NCBI RefSeq assembly: GCF_006439055.1
Contig: NZ_RCZC01000008.1
Coordinates: 125,494 to 189,493 of the forward strand
Length of the DNA stretch: 64,000 nucleotides
Origin: Sphingomonas glacialis
GTDB taxonomy: Bacteria; Pseudomonadota; Alphaproteobacteria; Sphingomonadales; Sphingomonadaceae
Direction: 5' to 3'
Part shown: piece by piece, positions 53,129 to 63,105 of the stretch
Layout of the letters: the number at the start of each line of letters is the position of its first letter
How positions within the stretch are numbered: position 1 is the first letter of the stretch
The notes under the pieces: generated by a model
What the model saw: only the letters and a program-made list of their open reading frames with translations
Told to the model about the DNA's origin: nothing
Database searches by the model: none
Made by a program: the position numbers and the translations under genes

Positions 53129-54487
53129 ATGTCCGACGTCGCAATGACCACTGCCGCCGAACCCGATGGCGCGCCGCGCATCGCGGTGCTCGATATCCTG
53201 CGCGGGGTGGCGATCCTCGGCATCCTGTTCATGAACATCAACGACATGGGGCAGTCGCTCTATGCGTCGTTCGACGACATCCGCCATCTCGGCTGGTCGG
53301 CGAGCGATCAGGTGGCGTGGTGGCTGCGCGAGGTGTTCGCGAACGGCACGGCGCGCTGCATGCTCGAGATGCTGTTCGGCGCGGGGATGGTGATCCTCAC
53401 CGACCGTGTCGCCGAACGGGCGGGCGAGTGGGTCGTGCTGCGGCGCTATTATGTCCGCAACCTGATCCTGTTCGGCTTCGGGCTGGTGCACGTTTTCATC
53501 CTGCTGTGGCCCGGCGACATTCTGCACACCTATGGGCTGGCCGCTTTGGTGGCGTTCCTGTTCCGTCGGCTGCGGCCGCGGCTGCTGATCATGATCGGAC
53601 TGACGCTCGCGCTGTTCCAGCTCGTCGGCGGCGGGTATTTCGGCTATTATCAGACACTGCATACGCGGACGCAGGTCGCGGCGATCGAGGCGAAGGTCGC
53701 CGCGGGCGCCAAGCCGACCGTTGACGAGCGCAAGCTGCTCAAGGCCAAAGCCGAAAAAGCCAAGAAGCGCGCCGAGAGCAAGGCGAAGCTGCGCAGCGAC
53801 ATCGCCGCCGAGGACACCGCGCGGACCGGCACCTTCGCAACCTGGGCGACGAAGCAGTGGCGCATCTTTATCGATATGGAAGCGCAGTTCCTCGAGCTTC
53901 TGTTCATCTGGGAGGCGGCCAGCGTGATGCTGCTGGGTGCGGCGCTCTACAAGCTCGGCATCCTGCAGGGTCGGCGGTCGCGCCGGTTCTACGCCTGGAC
54001 CGCGGTGATCGCTTACGGCGTGGGGATCCCGCTCCGTGTGATCGGCGCGCAGGAGCAGATGCAGTTCGGCAACGGCCCCTATACCTTCTGGGCGAGCTAC
54101 GAGATCGCGCGCCAGGCGATGACGCTCGGGCATGTCGCGCTGATCAATCTGCTCGTCCAGACGGTGTTCGGCGCGCGGCTCTTGCGGCCGTTCGTCGCGG
54201 CGGGGCGGACCGCGCTGTCGATCTACATCGCGCAGACGCTGATCTGCCTGTGGGTGCTGTATCCGCCGTTCGTGCTCGGCCTGTACGGCAAGATGACCTG
54301 GGGGCCGCTGATGGTGACCTCGCTGGTGATCGACGCGGTGCTGCTGGTCGGCGCGAACCTGTGGGTGCGGCAGTACGACATTGCGCCGGTCGAATGGGCG
54401 TGGCGTTCGCTGGTCGAGCAGCGCGTGCTGCCATGGCGCAAGCGTCCGCGCGCGCCGCAGGCCGAGGGCGCGCCCGCACTCGCTTAA
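53129..54487 (+). CDS. DUF418 family membrane protein (YeiB-like)
   Basis: A 452-aa protein with about ten membrane helices. RIAVLDILRGVAILGILFMN is the typical start, and GRTALSIYIAQTLICLWVLY lies in the C-terminal DUF418 domain. A charged insertion at about 195-250 (KPTVDERKLLKAKAEKAKKR) forms a predicted coiled coil between helices. The family is thought to be related to acyltransferase-type or transport membrane proteins, with no firm function. The ATG at 53129 follows GGGGGG. Confidence 0.9.
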   Translation: MSDVAMTTAAEPDGAPRIAVLDILRGVAILGILFMNINDMGQSLYASFDDIRHLGWSASDQVAWWLREVFANGTARCMLEMLFGAGMVILTDRVAERAGEWVVLRRYYVRNLILFGFGLVHVFILLWPGDILHTYGLAALVAFLFRRLRPRLLIMIGLTLALFQLVGGGYFGYYQTLHTRTQVAAIEAKVAAGAKPTVDERKLLKAKAEKAKKRAESKAKLRSDIAAEDTARTGTFATWATKQWRIFIDMEAQFLELLFIWEAASVMLLGAALYKLGILQGRRSRRFYAWTAVIAYGVGIPLRVIGAQEQMQFGNGPYTFWASYEIARQAMTLGHVALINLLVQTVFGARLLRPFVAAGRTALSIYIAQTLICLWVLYPPFVLGLYGKMTWGPLMVTSLVIDAVLLVGANLWVRQYDIAPVEWAWRSLVEQRVLPWRKRPRAPQAEGAPALA

Positions 54488-54569
54488 GGTCCCTTTACCT
54501 CGCGCACGCACCCCGCGATAAGCGCGCTCCACCGCCCGTCTGGGGCGCGATAGGGACTGGAGATGCGGG

Positions 54570-56798
54570 ATGCGGGCGAGTTGGGCTTTTGCGGGCGTGA
54601 TGCTCGCCTGTGCGGCGGTGCCGGCCATGGCTGCTGATCCCGTGGCTACCCCGCTGACGCTGAAAGCGGTGTTCGGCAGCCCCGATCTCTCGGGCGTCCA
54701 GCCGCGCGGCGTCAAGCTCTCGCCCGATGGCACGCTGCTCACCTCGCTGCGCCCGCGCGCCGAGGAGAAGGAGCGCTTCGACCTGTGGGCGCGCGACACG
54801 CGCACCGGGCAGGAACGGATGCTGGTCGATTCGAAGAAGGTCGGCTCGGGCGCCGAACTGTCCGAGGCCGAGAAGATGCAGCGCGAGCGCGCGCGGATCG
54901 CGGGCTCGAAGGGCATCGTCACCTATGACTGGGCGCCTGACGGCAAGACGATATTGGTGCCGATCGATGGCGACCTGTATCTCGCCGGGCTCGATGGCAG
55001 CACGCGACGGCTGACCAACGCGCCGGGCGATGGCGCGCTCAACCCGGTGATCAGCCCCAAGGGTGGCTTCGTCAGCTTCGTGCGCGGGCAGAACCTCTTC
55101 GTCCAGCCGCTCGGCGGCGGCGATGCGCGGCCGGTCAGCAGCGATGGCGGCGGGACGGTGCATTGGGGCGAGGCGGAGTTCGTTGCGCAGGAAGAAATGG
55201 ACCGGCGGACGGGCTATTGGTGGTCGCCTGCCGACAGCCACATCGCGGTCGAGCGCTTCGACGAGGCGCCGGTCGGAATCGTCACCCGTGCGGCGATCGG
55301 CGCGAACGGGACCAAGGTCTATGGCCAGCGCTATGCCGCCGCTGGGACGCCGAACGTCGCGGTCGCGCTGTACGTGATGAAGGCGGATGGGTCGGGCAAG
55401 GTCAAGGTAGACCTCGGCAGCAACCCCGACATCTATCTCGCGCGCGTCGACTGGACGCCCGATGGCAGTGCTTTGCTCGTCCAGCGTGAGAGCCGTGACC
55501 AGAAGACGCTCGACATGCTCAAGGTCGATCCCGCGACGGGCAAGGCTACGGTGCTGTTTACTGAAAAGTCTGGCGAGCGCAGCTGGCTCAACCTCTCGGA
55601 CGCATACCGTCCGATGAAGGACGGCAGCCTGATCTGGCGTTCGGAGCGGACCGGCTTCGGCCATCTCTACCGCTTCGCCGCGGGCAAGTGGACCGCGCTG
55701 ACCAAGGGCGACTGGGTCGTCCAGGCGCTGCTCGGCGTCGACGAGGCCAAGGGGCGGCTGTTCTTCACCGGCAACAAGGACGGTGTGCTCGAGCAGCACC
55801 TCTATTCGGTCGATATCGCGCATCCGAACCAGATCACGCGGCTGACCGAGGCCGGCTGGTGGAACAACGGCACGATGGATGACGCGGCCACGCGGATGAT
55901 CGTCTCGCGCTCGAGCCCGACCCAGCCGACGCAGGTCTATCTGGCGGATGTGGACGGTAAGCGGCTGTCGTGGATCAACGAGAATGCGGTCAAGCCGGGG
56001 CATCCGTACTACCCCTATCTCGCGAGCCACCAGCAGACCAAGTTCGGCACGATCAAGGCCGATGACGGCACCGAGCTCTATTACGAGATGATCACCCCGC
56101 CGCTCGAGCCGGGGAAGAAATACCCCGTCTTCTTCCAGCATTACGGCGGCCCCGGCACCGGGCAGCAGGTCACGCGCGGCTGGGGCGGGGCGTTGCCGCA
56201 GTACCTTGTCCAGCACGGCTATATCTATTTCCAGATCGACAATCGCGGCTCGTACAATCGCGGCAAGGCGTTCGAGGATCACATCTACCGCGCGATGGGC
56301 ACGGTCGAGGTCGCCGATCAGCTCGCGGGCGCGAAGTTCATCAAGAGCCAGCCGTTCGTCGATCCGGCCAAGGTCGCGATCTATGGCTGGTCGTATGGCG
56401 GCTATATGACGCTCAAGATGCTCGAGGCGAACCAGGGCGTCTATGCCGCCGGCGTGTCGGGAGCGCCGGTCACGCAATGGGAGCAGTACGACACCCATTA
56501 TACCGAGCGCTACATGGGCTCGCCGGTCGCCGACAAGCAGGCCTATCTCGCGTCCGACGCGCTCGGCAAGGCGCCCGACATCAAGGATCCGCTGCTGCTG
56601 ATCCACGGCATGGCGGACGACAATGTCGTGTTCACCAACTCGACCGCGTTTGCGGCACGGATGCAGGCGACCGCTACGCCGTTCGAGATGATGTTCTACC
56701 CGGGCTACACGCACCGCGTCGGTGGGCCGGGGATCAGCGAGCATCTGTGGGGGACGATCCTGACGTTCCTCGACCGGAACGTGAAGGACAAGAAGTAA
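54570..56798 (+). CDS. S9 family prolyl peptidase (dipeptidyl peptidase IV-like)
   Basis: A 742-aa exported serine peptidase. A signal peptide ends at PAMAADP. The beta-propeller (about 45-480) contains the Glu pair segment FVAQEEMDRRTGYWW, which in DPP-IV binds the peptide N terminus. The catalytic Ser is in GWSYGGYM, the Asp in HGMADDNVVF and the His in YPGYTHRV. It should release X-Pro dipeptides in the periplasm. Confidence 0.94.
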   Translation: MRASWAFAGVMLACAAVPAMAADPVATPLTLKAVFGSPDLSGVQPRGVKLSPDGTLLTSLRPRAEEKERFDLWARDTRTGQERMLVDSKKVGSGAELSEAEKMQRERARIAGSKGIVTYDWAPDGKTILVPIDGDLYLAGLDGSTRRLTNAPGDGALNPVISPKGGFVSFVRGQNLFVQPLGGGDARPVSSDGGGTVHWGEAEFVAQEEMDRRTGYWWSPADSHIAVERFDEAPVGIVTRAAIGANGTKVYGQRYAAAGTPNVAVALYVMKADGSGKVKVDLGSNPDIYLARVDWTPDGSALLVQRESRDQKTLDMLKVDPATGKATVLFTEKSGERSWLNLSDAYRPMKDGSLIWRSERTGFGHLYRFAAGKWTALTKGDWVVQALLGVDEAKGRLFFTGNKDGVLEQHLYSVDIAHPNQITRLTEAGWWNNGTMDDAATRMIVSRSSPTQPTQVYLADVDGKRLSWINENAVKPGHPYYPYLASHQQTKFGTIKADDGTELYYEMITPPLEPGKKYPVFFQHYGGPGTGQQVTRGWGGALPQYLVQHGYIYFQIDNRGSYNRGKAFEDHIYRAMGTVEVADQLAGAKFIKSQPFVDPAKVAIYGWSYGGYMTLKMLEANQGVYAAGVSGAPVTQWEQYDTHYTERYMGSPVADKQAYLASDALGKAPDIKDPLLLIHGMADDNVVFTNSTAFAARMQATATPFEMMFYPGYTHRVGGPGISEHLWGTILTFLDRNVKDKK

Positions 56799-56802
56799 GT
56801 CC

Positions 56803-57519
56803 TTGCGCTTCCTGACGACCTTTCACCTCTGGCCGTTCCTCGACACGGTCGTCAGCTATCTCGTGGCGTTCGTGCTCGGCACTTTGATCGGTGCCGAGCG
56901 GCAGTATCGCCAGCGGACCGCGGGCCTGCGCACCAACGCGCTGGTCGCGCTCGGATCGGCCGCGTTCGTCGATCTCGGGCAGCGATTGGGCGGCGACGTC
57001 GAGTCTATCCGGATCATCGCCTATGTCGTGTCGGGGATCGGCTTCCTCGGCGCGGGCGTGATCATGAAGGAGGGGATGAACGTTCGCGGGCTCAACACCG
57101 CGGCGACGCTCTGGTGCTCGGCGGCAGTCGGCGCGATCGCGGGGAGCGACATGATCGCCGAGGCGGTGCTGCTCACCGGCTTCGTCATTCTCGCCAACAC
57201 GATGCTCCGCCCGCTGGTCGATGCGATCAACCGCATCCCGCTCGAGGGGCGCAGCGTCGAGGCGACCTATAGCGTGACGATCACCACCGATGCCGAGGAC
57301 GCCGGCCCGATGGGCGACCTGCTGACCGAGCATCTCGAGACCGCGCAGTTGCCGGTCGCCGAGCTCGATATCATCTCGCGTGGCGAGGACCGGGTGGAGA
57401 TTGTGGCCAAGCTCGTCAGTACCAATATAGCGGTGAGCGAGCTCGACGCGCTGACCGATCATCTTGCGACGGTGCATGGAATAACCCATGCGACCTGGCA
57501 GGCGCGCACGCACGATTAG
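56803..57519 (+). CDS. MgtC/SapB family membrane protein
   Basis: A 238-aa protein. The N-terminal ~140 residues hold five membrane helices with GTLIGAERQYRQRTAGLRTN and GIGFLGAGVIMKEG, the MgtC signature. The C-terminal ~85 residues form an ACT-like soluble domain. MgtC proteins modulate ATP synthase activity and magnesium or acid stress tolerance in pathogens; the role here is open. TTG at 56803 is the only reasonable start, 4 bases after the peptidase stop. Confidence 0.9.
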   Translation: MRFLTTFHLWPFLDTVVSYLVAFVLGTLIGAERQYRQRTAGLRTNALVALGSAAFVDLGQRLGGDVESIRIIAYVVSGIGFLGAGVIMKEGMNVRGLNTAATLWCSAAVGAIAGSDMIAEAVLLTGFVILANTMLRPLVDAINRIPLEGRSVEATYSVTITTDAEDAGPMGDLLTEHLETAQLPVAELDIISRGEDRVEIVAKLVSTNIAVSELDALTDHLATVHGITHATWQARTHD

Positions 57520-57580
57520 CAAAGCGATTGGACGTGCCGGCGTAATGACGCTACGGGCGCGATCCGAATTGGAGGAACTT

Positions 57581-58609
57581 ATGGGTTATCGGATCGTGGT
57601 CGCGGGCGCGACGGGCAATGTCGGGCGCGAAATGCTCAATATTCTGGCGGAGCGCGAATTTCCGCTGGCGGATGTTGCCGTCGTCGCATCCTCGCGCAGC
57701 CAGGGCGACGAAGTCGATTTCGGCGAGACGGGGCGCAAGCTCAAGATCCAGAATATCGACCATTTCGATCCGACCGGCTGGGACATGGCGCTGTTCGCGA
57801 TCGGCTCGGAAGCGACCGCGATCCACGCGCCGCGCTTTGCCGCTGCAGGCTGCACGGTGATCGACAATTCGTCGCTCTACCGGATGGACCCCGACGTGCC
57901 GCTGATCGTGCCGGAAGTGAACCCCGATGCGATCGCGGGCTATACCAAGCGCAACATCATCGCCAACCCCAACTGCTCGACCGCGCAGATGGTCGTCGCG
58001 CTGAAGCCGTTGCATGATTTCGCGAAGATCAAGCGCGTCGTCGTGTCGACCTATCAGTCGGTGTCGGGCGCGGGCAAGGCGGGGATGGACGAACTGTTCG
58101 AGCAATCGCGCAACATCTTCGTCGGGGATTCGGCCGAAGCCAAGAAGTTCACCAAGCAGATCGCGTTCAACGTGATCCCGCACATCGATAGCTTCCTCGA
58201 CGACGGATCGACCAAGGAAGAGTGGAAGATGGTGGTCGAGACCAAGAAGATCCTCGATCCCAAGATCAAGGTCACCGCGACCTGCGTGCGCGTGCCGGTG
58301 TTCGTCGGGCATTCGGAATCGATCAACATCGAGTTCGAGAACGAGATCTCGGCCGCACAGGCGCAGAAGATCCTCCGCGAGGCGCCTGGCGTGATGCTGG
58401 TCGATAAGCGCGAGGACGGTGGCTATGTCACGCCGGTCGAATGCGTCGGCGAATATGCGACCTTCATCAGCCGCGTGCGCGAAGACCCGACCGTCGAGAA
58501 CGGTCTGTCGCTGTGGTGTGTTTCGGACAACCTCCGCAAGGGCGCGGCGCTGAATGCGGTGCAGATCGCGGAGCTGCTCGGGCGGCGGTATCTGAACAAG
58601 GGGGACTGA
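57581..58609 (+). CDS. asd: Aspartate-semialdehyde dehydrogenase
   Basis: A 342-aa enzyme that reduces aspartyl phosphate to the semialdehyde for lysine, threonine, methionine and diaminopimelate synthesis. NADP-binding GATGNVGREML is at the N terminus. The catalytic Cys is in NPNCSTAQM, and VPVFVGHSESINIEF contains the catalytic His. GGAGG precedes the ATG at 57581 at ideal spacing. Confidence 0.96.
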   Translation: MGYRIVVAGATGNVGREMLNILAEREFPLADVAVVASSRSQGDEVDFGETGRKLKIQNIDHFDPTGWDMALFAIGSEATAIHAPRFAAAGCTVIDNSSLYRMDPDVPLIVPEVNPDAIAGYTKRNIIANPNCSTAQMVVALKPLHDFAKIKRVVVSTYQSVSGAGKAGMDELFEQSRNIFVGDSAEAKKFTKQIAFNVIPHIDSFLDDGSTKEEWKMVVETKKILDPKIKVTATCVRVPVFVGHSESINIEFENEISAAQAQKILREAPGVMLVDKREDGGYVTPVECVGEYATFISRVREDPTVENGLSLWCVSDNLRKGAALNAVQIAELLGRRYLNKGD

Positions 58610-58641
58610 CGGCACCTCGTTCGGGGGCACCTACCCCCCGG

Positions 58642-58736
58642 CCGTCATCCCCGCGAAGGCGGGGATCCATCCTGGCTGGCCCCTGAACCATCGGGCGTCA
58701 GCGCTAATGGGTTCCCGCTTGCGCGGGAATGACGGA
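58642..58736. repeat. REP-like inverted repeat
   Basis: GTCATCCCCGCGAAGGCGGG at the left and CCCGCTTGCGCGGGAATGAC at the right are complementary at their outer ends and each has an inner hairpin. It fills the gap between asd and the first GFA gene. Confidence 0.75.
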
Positions 58737-58830
58737 TCAAGGGGGGGCGGATACTCCCGATCAATGGTTCCCGTTGCGCCAATCACGAACCCGCGCGATA
58801 CTCCGCCCAGTCCTTGCCGGGAGCCAAGCT

Positions 58831-59283
58831 TTGCCTCAAACCCTGACCGGCGGCTGCCGCTGCGGCGCGACGCGCTACACGCTCGCGCTCGACGCGATGC
58901 CGCCGATCTATTGCTGCCATTGCCTGGATTGCCAGAGCTGGTCGGGCAGCGCGTTCAGCGAGCAGGCGCTCATCCGCGAGGACGCCATTACGGTAACGGG
59001 GCCGGTGGTCGACTATCGCATCACCAATGCCAGCGGAGCGGAATCGCACCAGTGGCTGTGCGGCGTGTGCCATGCCCGCATCTACAACACCAACAGCGCG
59101 CGGCCGGGGATCGCGGTCGTGCGGGCGGGCACGCTCGACGCAAGCGACACGGTGACCCCGCGCACGCATATCTGGGTGAAGCGCAAGCAGCCGTGGGTGA
59201 CGATCGCCGACGACGTGCCAACCTTCGCCGAAAACGCGCCTCCGGCCGAGTTCATCGCCATTATGATGCGAGCACGCGCATGA
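58831..59283 (+). CDS. GFA family protein (glutathione-dependent formaldehyde-activating-like)
   Basis: A 150-aa zinc-binding beta-fold protein. Cys ligands appear in TGGCRCGATRY, CCHCLDCQ and WLCGVCHARIY, the Cys pattern of the GFA/CENP-V domain. The TTG start at 58831 follows GGGAG by 7 bases and begins just before the first Cys pair; no ATG fits. It overlaps the next GFA gene by 4 bases. The enzymatic role of this large family is uncertain. Confidence 0.87.
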   Translation: MPQTLTGGCRCGATRYTLALDAMPPIYCCHCLDCQSWSGSAFSEQALIREDAITVTGPVVDYRITNASGAESHQWLCGVCHARIYNTNSARPGIAVVRAGTLDASDTVTPRTHIWVKRKQPWVTIADDVPTFAENAPPAEFIAIMMRARA

Positions 59284-59726
59284 CCGAAACCGTCACCGGC
59301 GGCTGCCAATGCGGCCGCATCCGCTACCACGTCGAAATCGAGAATGACGACGCGTATCTCTGCCATTGCCGGATGTGCCAGCGCGCCACCGGTGGCGTGT
59401 CGATCGCGTTCAAGAGCGTCAGGATCGCCACCGTCACCTGGGAACGCGAACCCGATCGCTACCAATCCTCGCCGATCGCGCAGCGTGGTTTCTGCGCCGC
59501 GTGCGGCACGCCGCTGACCTTCGAATTTCTCGAGCCGGGCGAGACTATGGATCTCACCATCGGCAGCTTCGACGATCCATCGCGCTTCCGCCCGATGCAT
59601 CATTTCTCGCCCGAGACTTGGCACGTGGCATGGCTCGACACTAAGGACCTCCCGACGACGCGCGTGGCGGATAATCCCTCCACGGCCGATCGATGGATGA
59701 AAGCGCTTGGCAAACTCCCCGACTGA
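59280..59726 (+). CDS. GFA family protein, second copy
   Basis: A 148-aa relative of the preceding protein with TGGCQCGRIRY, LCHCRMCQ and GFCAACGTPL in the same order. The C-terminal part with FSPETWHVAWLDT resembles other GFA proteins. Sequence outside the Cys motifs differs clearly from copy one, so the duplication is old. ATGA overlap with the first gene suggests joint translation. Confidence 0.9.
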   Translation: MTETVTGGCQCGRIRYHVEIENDDAYLCHCRMCQRATGGVSIAFKSVRIATVTWEREPDRYQSSPIAQRGFCAACGTPLTFEFLEPGETMDLTIGSFDDPSRFRPMHHFSPETWHVAWLDTKDLPTTRVADNPSTADRWMKALGKLPD

Positions 59727-60468
59727 ACCGCAGTTTTTCGAAAGCTTCGACGGCACGCGCCTTGCGTGGCGCGAAATGGGCGAGGGGCGGCCCGTCGTGC
59801 TGATCCACGGCTATTTCTCGAACGCGACGATCAACTGGATCAAATACGGCCATGCCGCAAAGATCGCCGCGGCCGGTTTCCGCGTGATCATGCCCGACCT
59901 GCGCGCGCATGGCGACAGCGCCAAGCCGCATGATGCCGCCAGCTATCCGCCCGACGTGCTGATGCGCGACGGCTTCGCGCTGATCGAACATCTGGGGCTC
60001 ACCGATTACGATCTCGCCGGCTATTCGCTCGGCGGGCGCACGACGATGCGGATGCTCGCCAATGGCGCCACGCCGCGGCGCGCGGTGCTGTCAGGGATGG
60101 GGCTCGAGGGGATCCTCCATACCGCGGGGCGCGGGCATTATTTCCATAACGTCCTGACCAATCTTGGCAGCTTCACGCGCGGGAGCAGCGAGTGGCTCAC
60201 CGAGGCATTCCTCAAGACCACCGGTGGCGATCCGGAGGCGTTGCTGCGCATCCTCGACACGTTCGTCGATACGCCGGCCGAGGCGATCGCGGCGGTCGAG
60301 GTGCCGACCTTGGTGCTCACCGGCGTCGACGACGACGACAACGGTTCGGGCGAAGCGCTGGCTGCAGCGATGCCGCATGCGACCTTCCGGTCGGTGCCGG
60401 GCACCCATATGAGCGCGGTGCTCAAGCCCGAACTCGGCGCGGCAATTGCAGAGTTTCTAGCGGCTTGA
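59707..60468 (+). CDS. Alpha/beta hydrolase
   Basis: A 253-aa cytoplasmic hydrolase. GRPVVLIHGYFSN gives the oxyanion region, the nucleophile Ser is in LAGYSLGGRTTMRM, Asp in LTGVDDDDNGSG and His in PGTHMSAV. The only in-frame start is TTG at 59707, inside the last codons of the GFA gene. Substrate unknown; several neighbours also encode small-molecule enzymes. Confidence 0.88.
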   Translation: MANSPTEPQFFESFDGTRLAWREMGEGRPVVLIHGYFSNATINWIKYGHAAKIAAAGFRVIMPDLRAHGDSAKPHDAASYPPDVLMRDGFALIEHLGLTDYDLAGYSLGGRTTMRMLANGATPRRAVLSGMGLEGILHTAGRGHYFHNVLTNLGSFTRGSSEWLTEAFLKTTGGDPEALLRILDTFVDTPAEAIAAVEVPTLVLTGVDDDDNGSGEALAAAMPHATFRSVPGTHMSAVLKPELGAAIAEFLAA

Positions 60469-60520
60469 CCGGGCGCGTGGCGCGGCACAGATTGCCGCAT
60501 CACGCAAAACGGGGCCCTTC

Positions 60521-62359
60521 ATGATCCGCACTGGTATTTCTTCGCTCGCGCTCGTTCTGGCGCTGGCGACCACACCGGCTTTCGCCGCGCCCGCACCGAC
60601 GCCCGCTGCCGCCACGGCCGCACCGACCACCGCCGAGGCCGACGCCTTCGTCGCCCGCGCCGAGAAGGAACTCGCCGATTTCTCGACCCCCGCGCAGCAG
60701 GCGGCGTGGATCAACGCGACCTACATCACCGATGACACCGATGCGATCGCCGCCAAGTTCGGCGCCGAGGGCACCGAGATGCAGGTCCGCCTCGCGCTCG
60801 AGGCCGCGAAATATGCCGCCGTGCCGGGCCTGTCGTTCGATACCAAGCGCAAGATCGACCTGCTGCGCAACGGCCTGACGCTGCCCGCGCCGACGACGCC
60901 GGGCGCGGCAGCCGAGCTCTCGACAATCGTGACCAAGCTCGGCTCCGACTATGGCAAGGGCAAGGGCACGCTCGACGGCAAGCCGATCAACGGCAGCGAC
61001 ATCGAGGCGGCGATGGGCGAGGTGCGTGATCCCGCCAAGTCGAAGGAGATGTGGGTCAGCTGGCACGACGCTGTCGGCGCGCCGATGCGCAAGGATTTCG
61101 CTCGTGAAGTGGTGATTGCCAACCAGGGCGCAAAGGGGCTCGGATACGCCGATGTCGGCGCATTGTGGCGCTCGGGGTACGACATGACCCCGGCGCAGTT
61201 CGAGGCGACCACCGACACGCTGTGGAAGCAGGTCGAGCCGCTCTACAAGGCGCTCCACACCTATGTCCGCTGGAAGCTCAACGCCAAATATGGCGACGCG
61301 GTGCAGCCCAAGACGGGCGCGATCCGCGCCGATCTGCTCGGCAATATGTGGGCACAGGAATGGGGCAACATCTATGACGTCGTCGCACCTGCGGGCGCGG
61401 GCGATGTCGGTTACGATGTCGGCGAGCTGCTCAAGGCCAAGCGCTACGATCCGATCAAGATGTTCAAGACCGGCGAGGGCTTCTACTCCTCGCTCGGCTT
61501 CAAGCCACTGCCCGATACGTTCTGGGCGCGCTCGCAGATCGTGAAGCCGGCCGATCGCGAAGTCGTCTGCCATGCCTCGGCGTGGGACGTCGACAGCCTC
61601 AACGACGTGCGCATCAAGATGTGCACCAAGGTCAATGGCGACGATTTCGTCACGATCCATCACGAGATGGGGCATAATTACTATCAGCGCGCCTACAACG
61701 CGCAGCCCTTCCTCTACCGCAACGGTGCGAACGACGGCTTCCATGAGGCGATCGGCGATTTCGTCGCGCTGTCGATCACGCCCGATTATCTGGTCAAGAT
61801 CGGCCTGCTCGATCCCGCCAAGGTGCCGAGCCCCGACAAGGATATTGGCCTGCTGCTCAAGCAGGCGATGGACAAGGTCGCCTTCCTGCCGTTCGGCCTG
61901 CTGATCGACAAATGGCGCTGGGGTGTCTTCTCGGGCGCGACGCCCGAGGGGCAGTATGAGAAGAGCTGGAACGACCTACGGCTGAAGTATCAGGGGATCG
62001 TCCCGCCGGTCACGCGCGACGAGACGCGCTTCGATCCGGGCGCGAAATACCATGTCGCGGCGAGCGTGCCCTATGCGCGCTACTTCCTCGCGCGGTTGTA
62101 CCAGTTCCAGTTCTACCAGGCGGCGTGCAAGCAGTCGGGCTGGACCGGGCCGCTGCATCGCTGTTCGTTCTACGGCAATAAGGAGGTCGGCGCGAAGCTC
62201 GACGCGATGCTCGCGATGGGTCAGTCGAAGCCGTGGCCCGAGGCGCTGCAGGCGTTTACCGGCAGCCGCGAGCTTTCGGGGCAGGCGATGGTGGAGTATT
62301 TCGCGCCGCTCAAAGCGTGGCTGGACAAGCAGAATCAGGGGAAACCAAGCGGATGGTGA
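60521..62359 (+). CDS. M2 family peptidyl-dipeptidase (ACE-like)
   Basis: A 612-aa zinc metallopeptidase with an N-terminal signal peptide (ALVLALATTPAFAAPAP). The zinc motif HHEMGH is in TIHHEMGHNYYQ, and the third ligand Glu in GFHEAIGDFVAL. It is the bacterial relative of angiotensin-converting enzyme, expected to remove C-terminal dipeptides in the periplasm. The end overlaps the SIMPL gene by 7 bases. Confidence 0.94.
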   Translation: MIRTGISSLALVLALATTPAFAAPAPTPAAATAAPTTAEADAFVARAEKELADFSTPAQQAAWINATYITDDTDAIAAKFGAEGTEMQVRLALEAAKYAAVPGLSFDTKRKIDLLRNGLTLPAPTTPGAAAELSTIVTKLGSDYGKGKGTLDGKPINGSDIEAAMGEVRDPAKSKEMWVSWHDAVGAPMRKDFAREVVIANQGAKGLGYADVGALWRSGYDMTPAQFEATTDTLWKQVEPLYKALHTYVRWKLNAKYGDAVQPKTGAIRADLLGNMWAQEWGNIYDVVAPAGAGDVGYDVGELLKAKRYDPIKMFKTGEGFYSSLGFKPLPDTFWARSQIVKPADREVVCHASAWDVDSLNDVRIKMCTKVNGDDFVTIHHEMGHNYYQRAYNAQPFLYRNGANDGFHEAIGDFVALSITPDYLVKIGLLDPAKVPSPDKDIGLLLKQAMDKVAFLPFGLLIDKWRWGVFSGATPEGQYEKSWNDLRLKYQGIVPPVTRDETRFDPGAKYHVAASVPYARYFLARLYQFQFYQAACKQSGWTGPLHRCSFYGNKEVGAKLDAMLAMGQSKPWPEALQAFTGSRELSGQAMVEYFAPLKAWLDKQNQGKPSGW

Positions 62360-63078
62360 AGTTCCTGACAGGCCTGGCGCTCTTCGCCATTGCCGGACCG
62401 GTGGTGGCGCAGACCACCGTTGGTCCGGGGGAAACGCTGCTCCAGATCCAGACGGTGGGGGAGGCGACGACGCGGCCAGACCTGGCGACGGTCTCGATCG
62501 GTGTGGTCAGCACCGGCACGACCGCGCGCGAGGCGACCGACGCCAACGCCACCCAAATCAGCGCGGTGATCGCTGCGCTGCGCAAGGCCGGCGTCGAGGC
62601 GCGGTATTTGCGCACGCAGCAGATCAACGTCCAGCCGCGCTTCGCGCGCAATAGCCCGACCGATTATGAGGGGCAGGCGCAGATCACCGGCTATGTCGCG
62701 CGCAACTCGGTCGGCGTGACGATCGTCGATCTGGCCAAGGCGCCCGACATCATCGCGGCCGGCTTCGGAGCGGGGGCGAATTCGGTCAACGGCCCGTATC
62801 TGTCGCTTCGTAACGACACGGCTGCTTTGGCGGAGGCTCGGCGCGATGCGCTCGCCAAGGCGCGGGTCGAGGCGGATGCCTATGCCGACGGGTTGGGGAT
62901 GAAAGTGGTGCGTGTGCTGCGGCTGAGCGAGCGGGGCAACACCGCGACCCCTGATCTCTTCGTCAGCGCAAATAGAGTCAGCGTCGTGGGTTCGCCGCCA
63001 CCCCCGACGCCCATGTCGTCGGGGGAAATGCGCGAGCGGGCGACGCTCTGGATCGATTACGCGCTGGCGCCGAAATAG
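62353..63078 (+). CDS. SIMPL domain (BP26/OMP28-like) periplasmic protein
   Basis: A 241-aa exported protein with a signal peptide ending VVAQTT. IQTVGEATTRPDLATVSIGV and the later ARRDALAKARVEADAYADGL are typical of SIMPL (BP26) proteins, which form channel-like oligomers and are linked to stress tolerance, without a firm function. The start at 62353 lies within the last codons of the peptidase gene. Confidence 0.9.
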   Translation: MVKFLTGLALFAIAGPVVAQTTVGPGETLLQIQTVGEATTRPDLATVSIGVVSTGTTAREATDANATQISAVIAALRKAGVEARYLRTQQINVQPRFARNSPTDYEGQAQITGYVARNSVGVTIVDLAKAPDIIAAGFGAGANSVNGPYLSLRNDTAALAEARRDALAKARVEADAYADGLGMKVVRVLRLSERGNTATPDLFVSANRVSVVGSPPPPTPMSSGEMRERATLWIDYALAPK

Positions 63079-63105
63079 CGCCAGCGCGCGCCGACAGACC
63101 TTACC

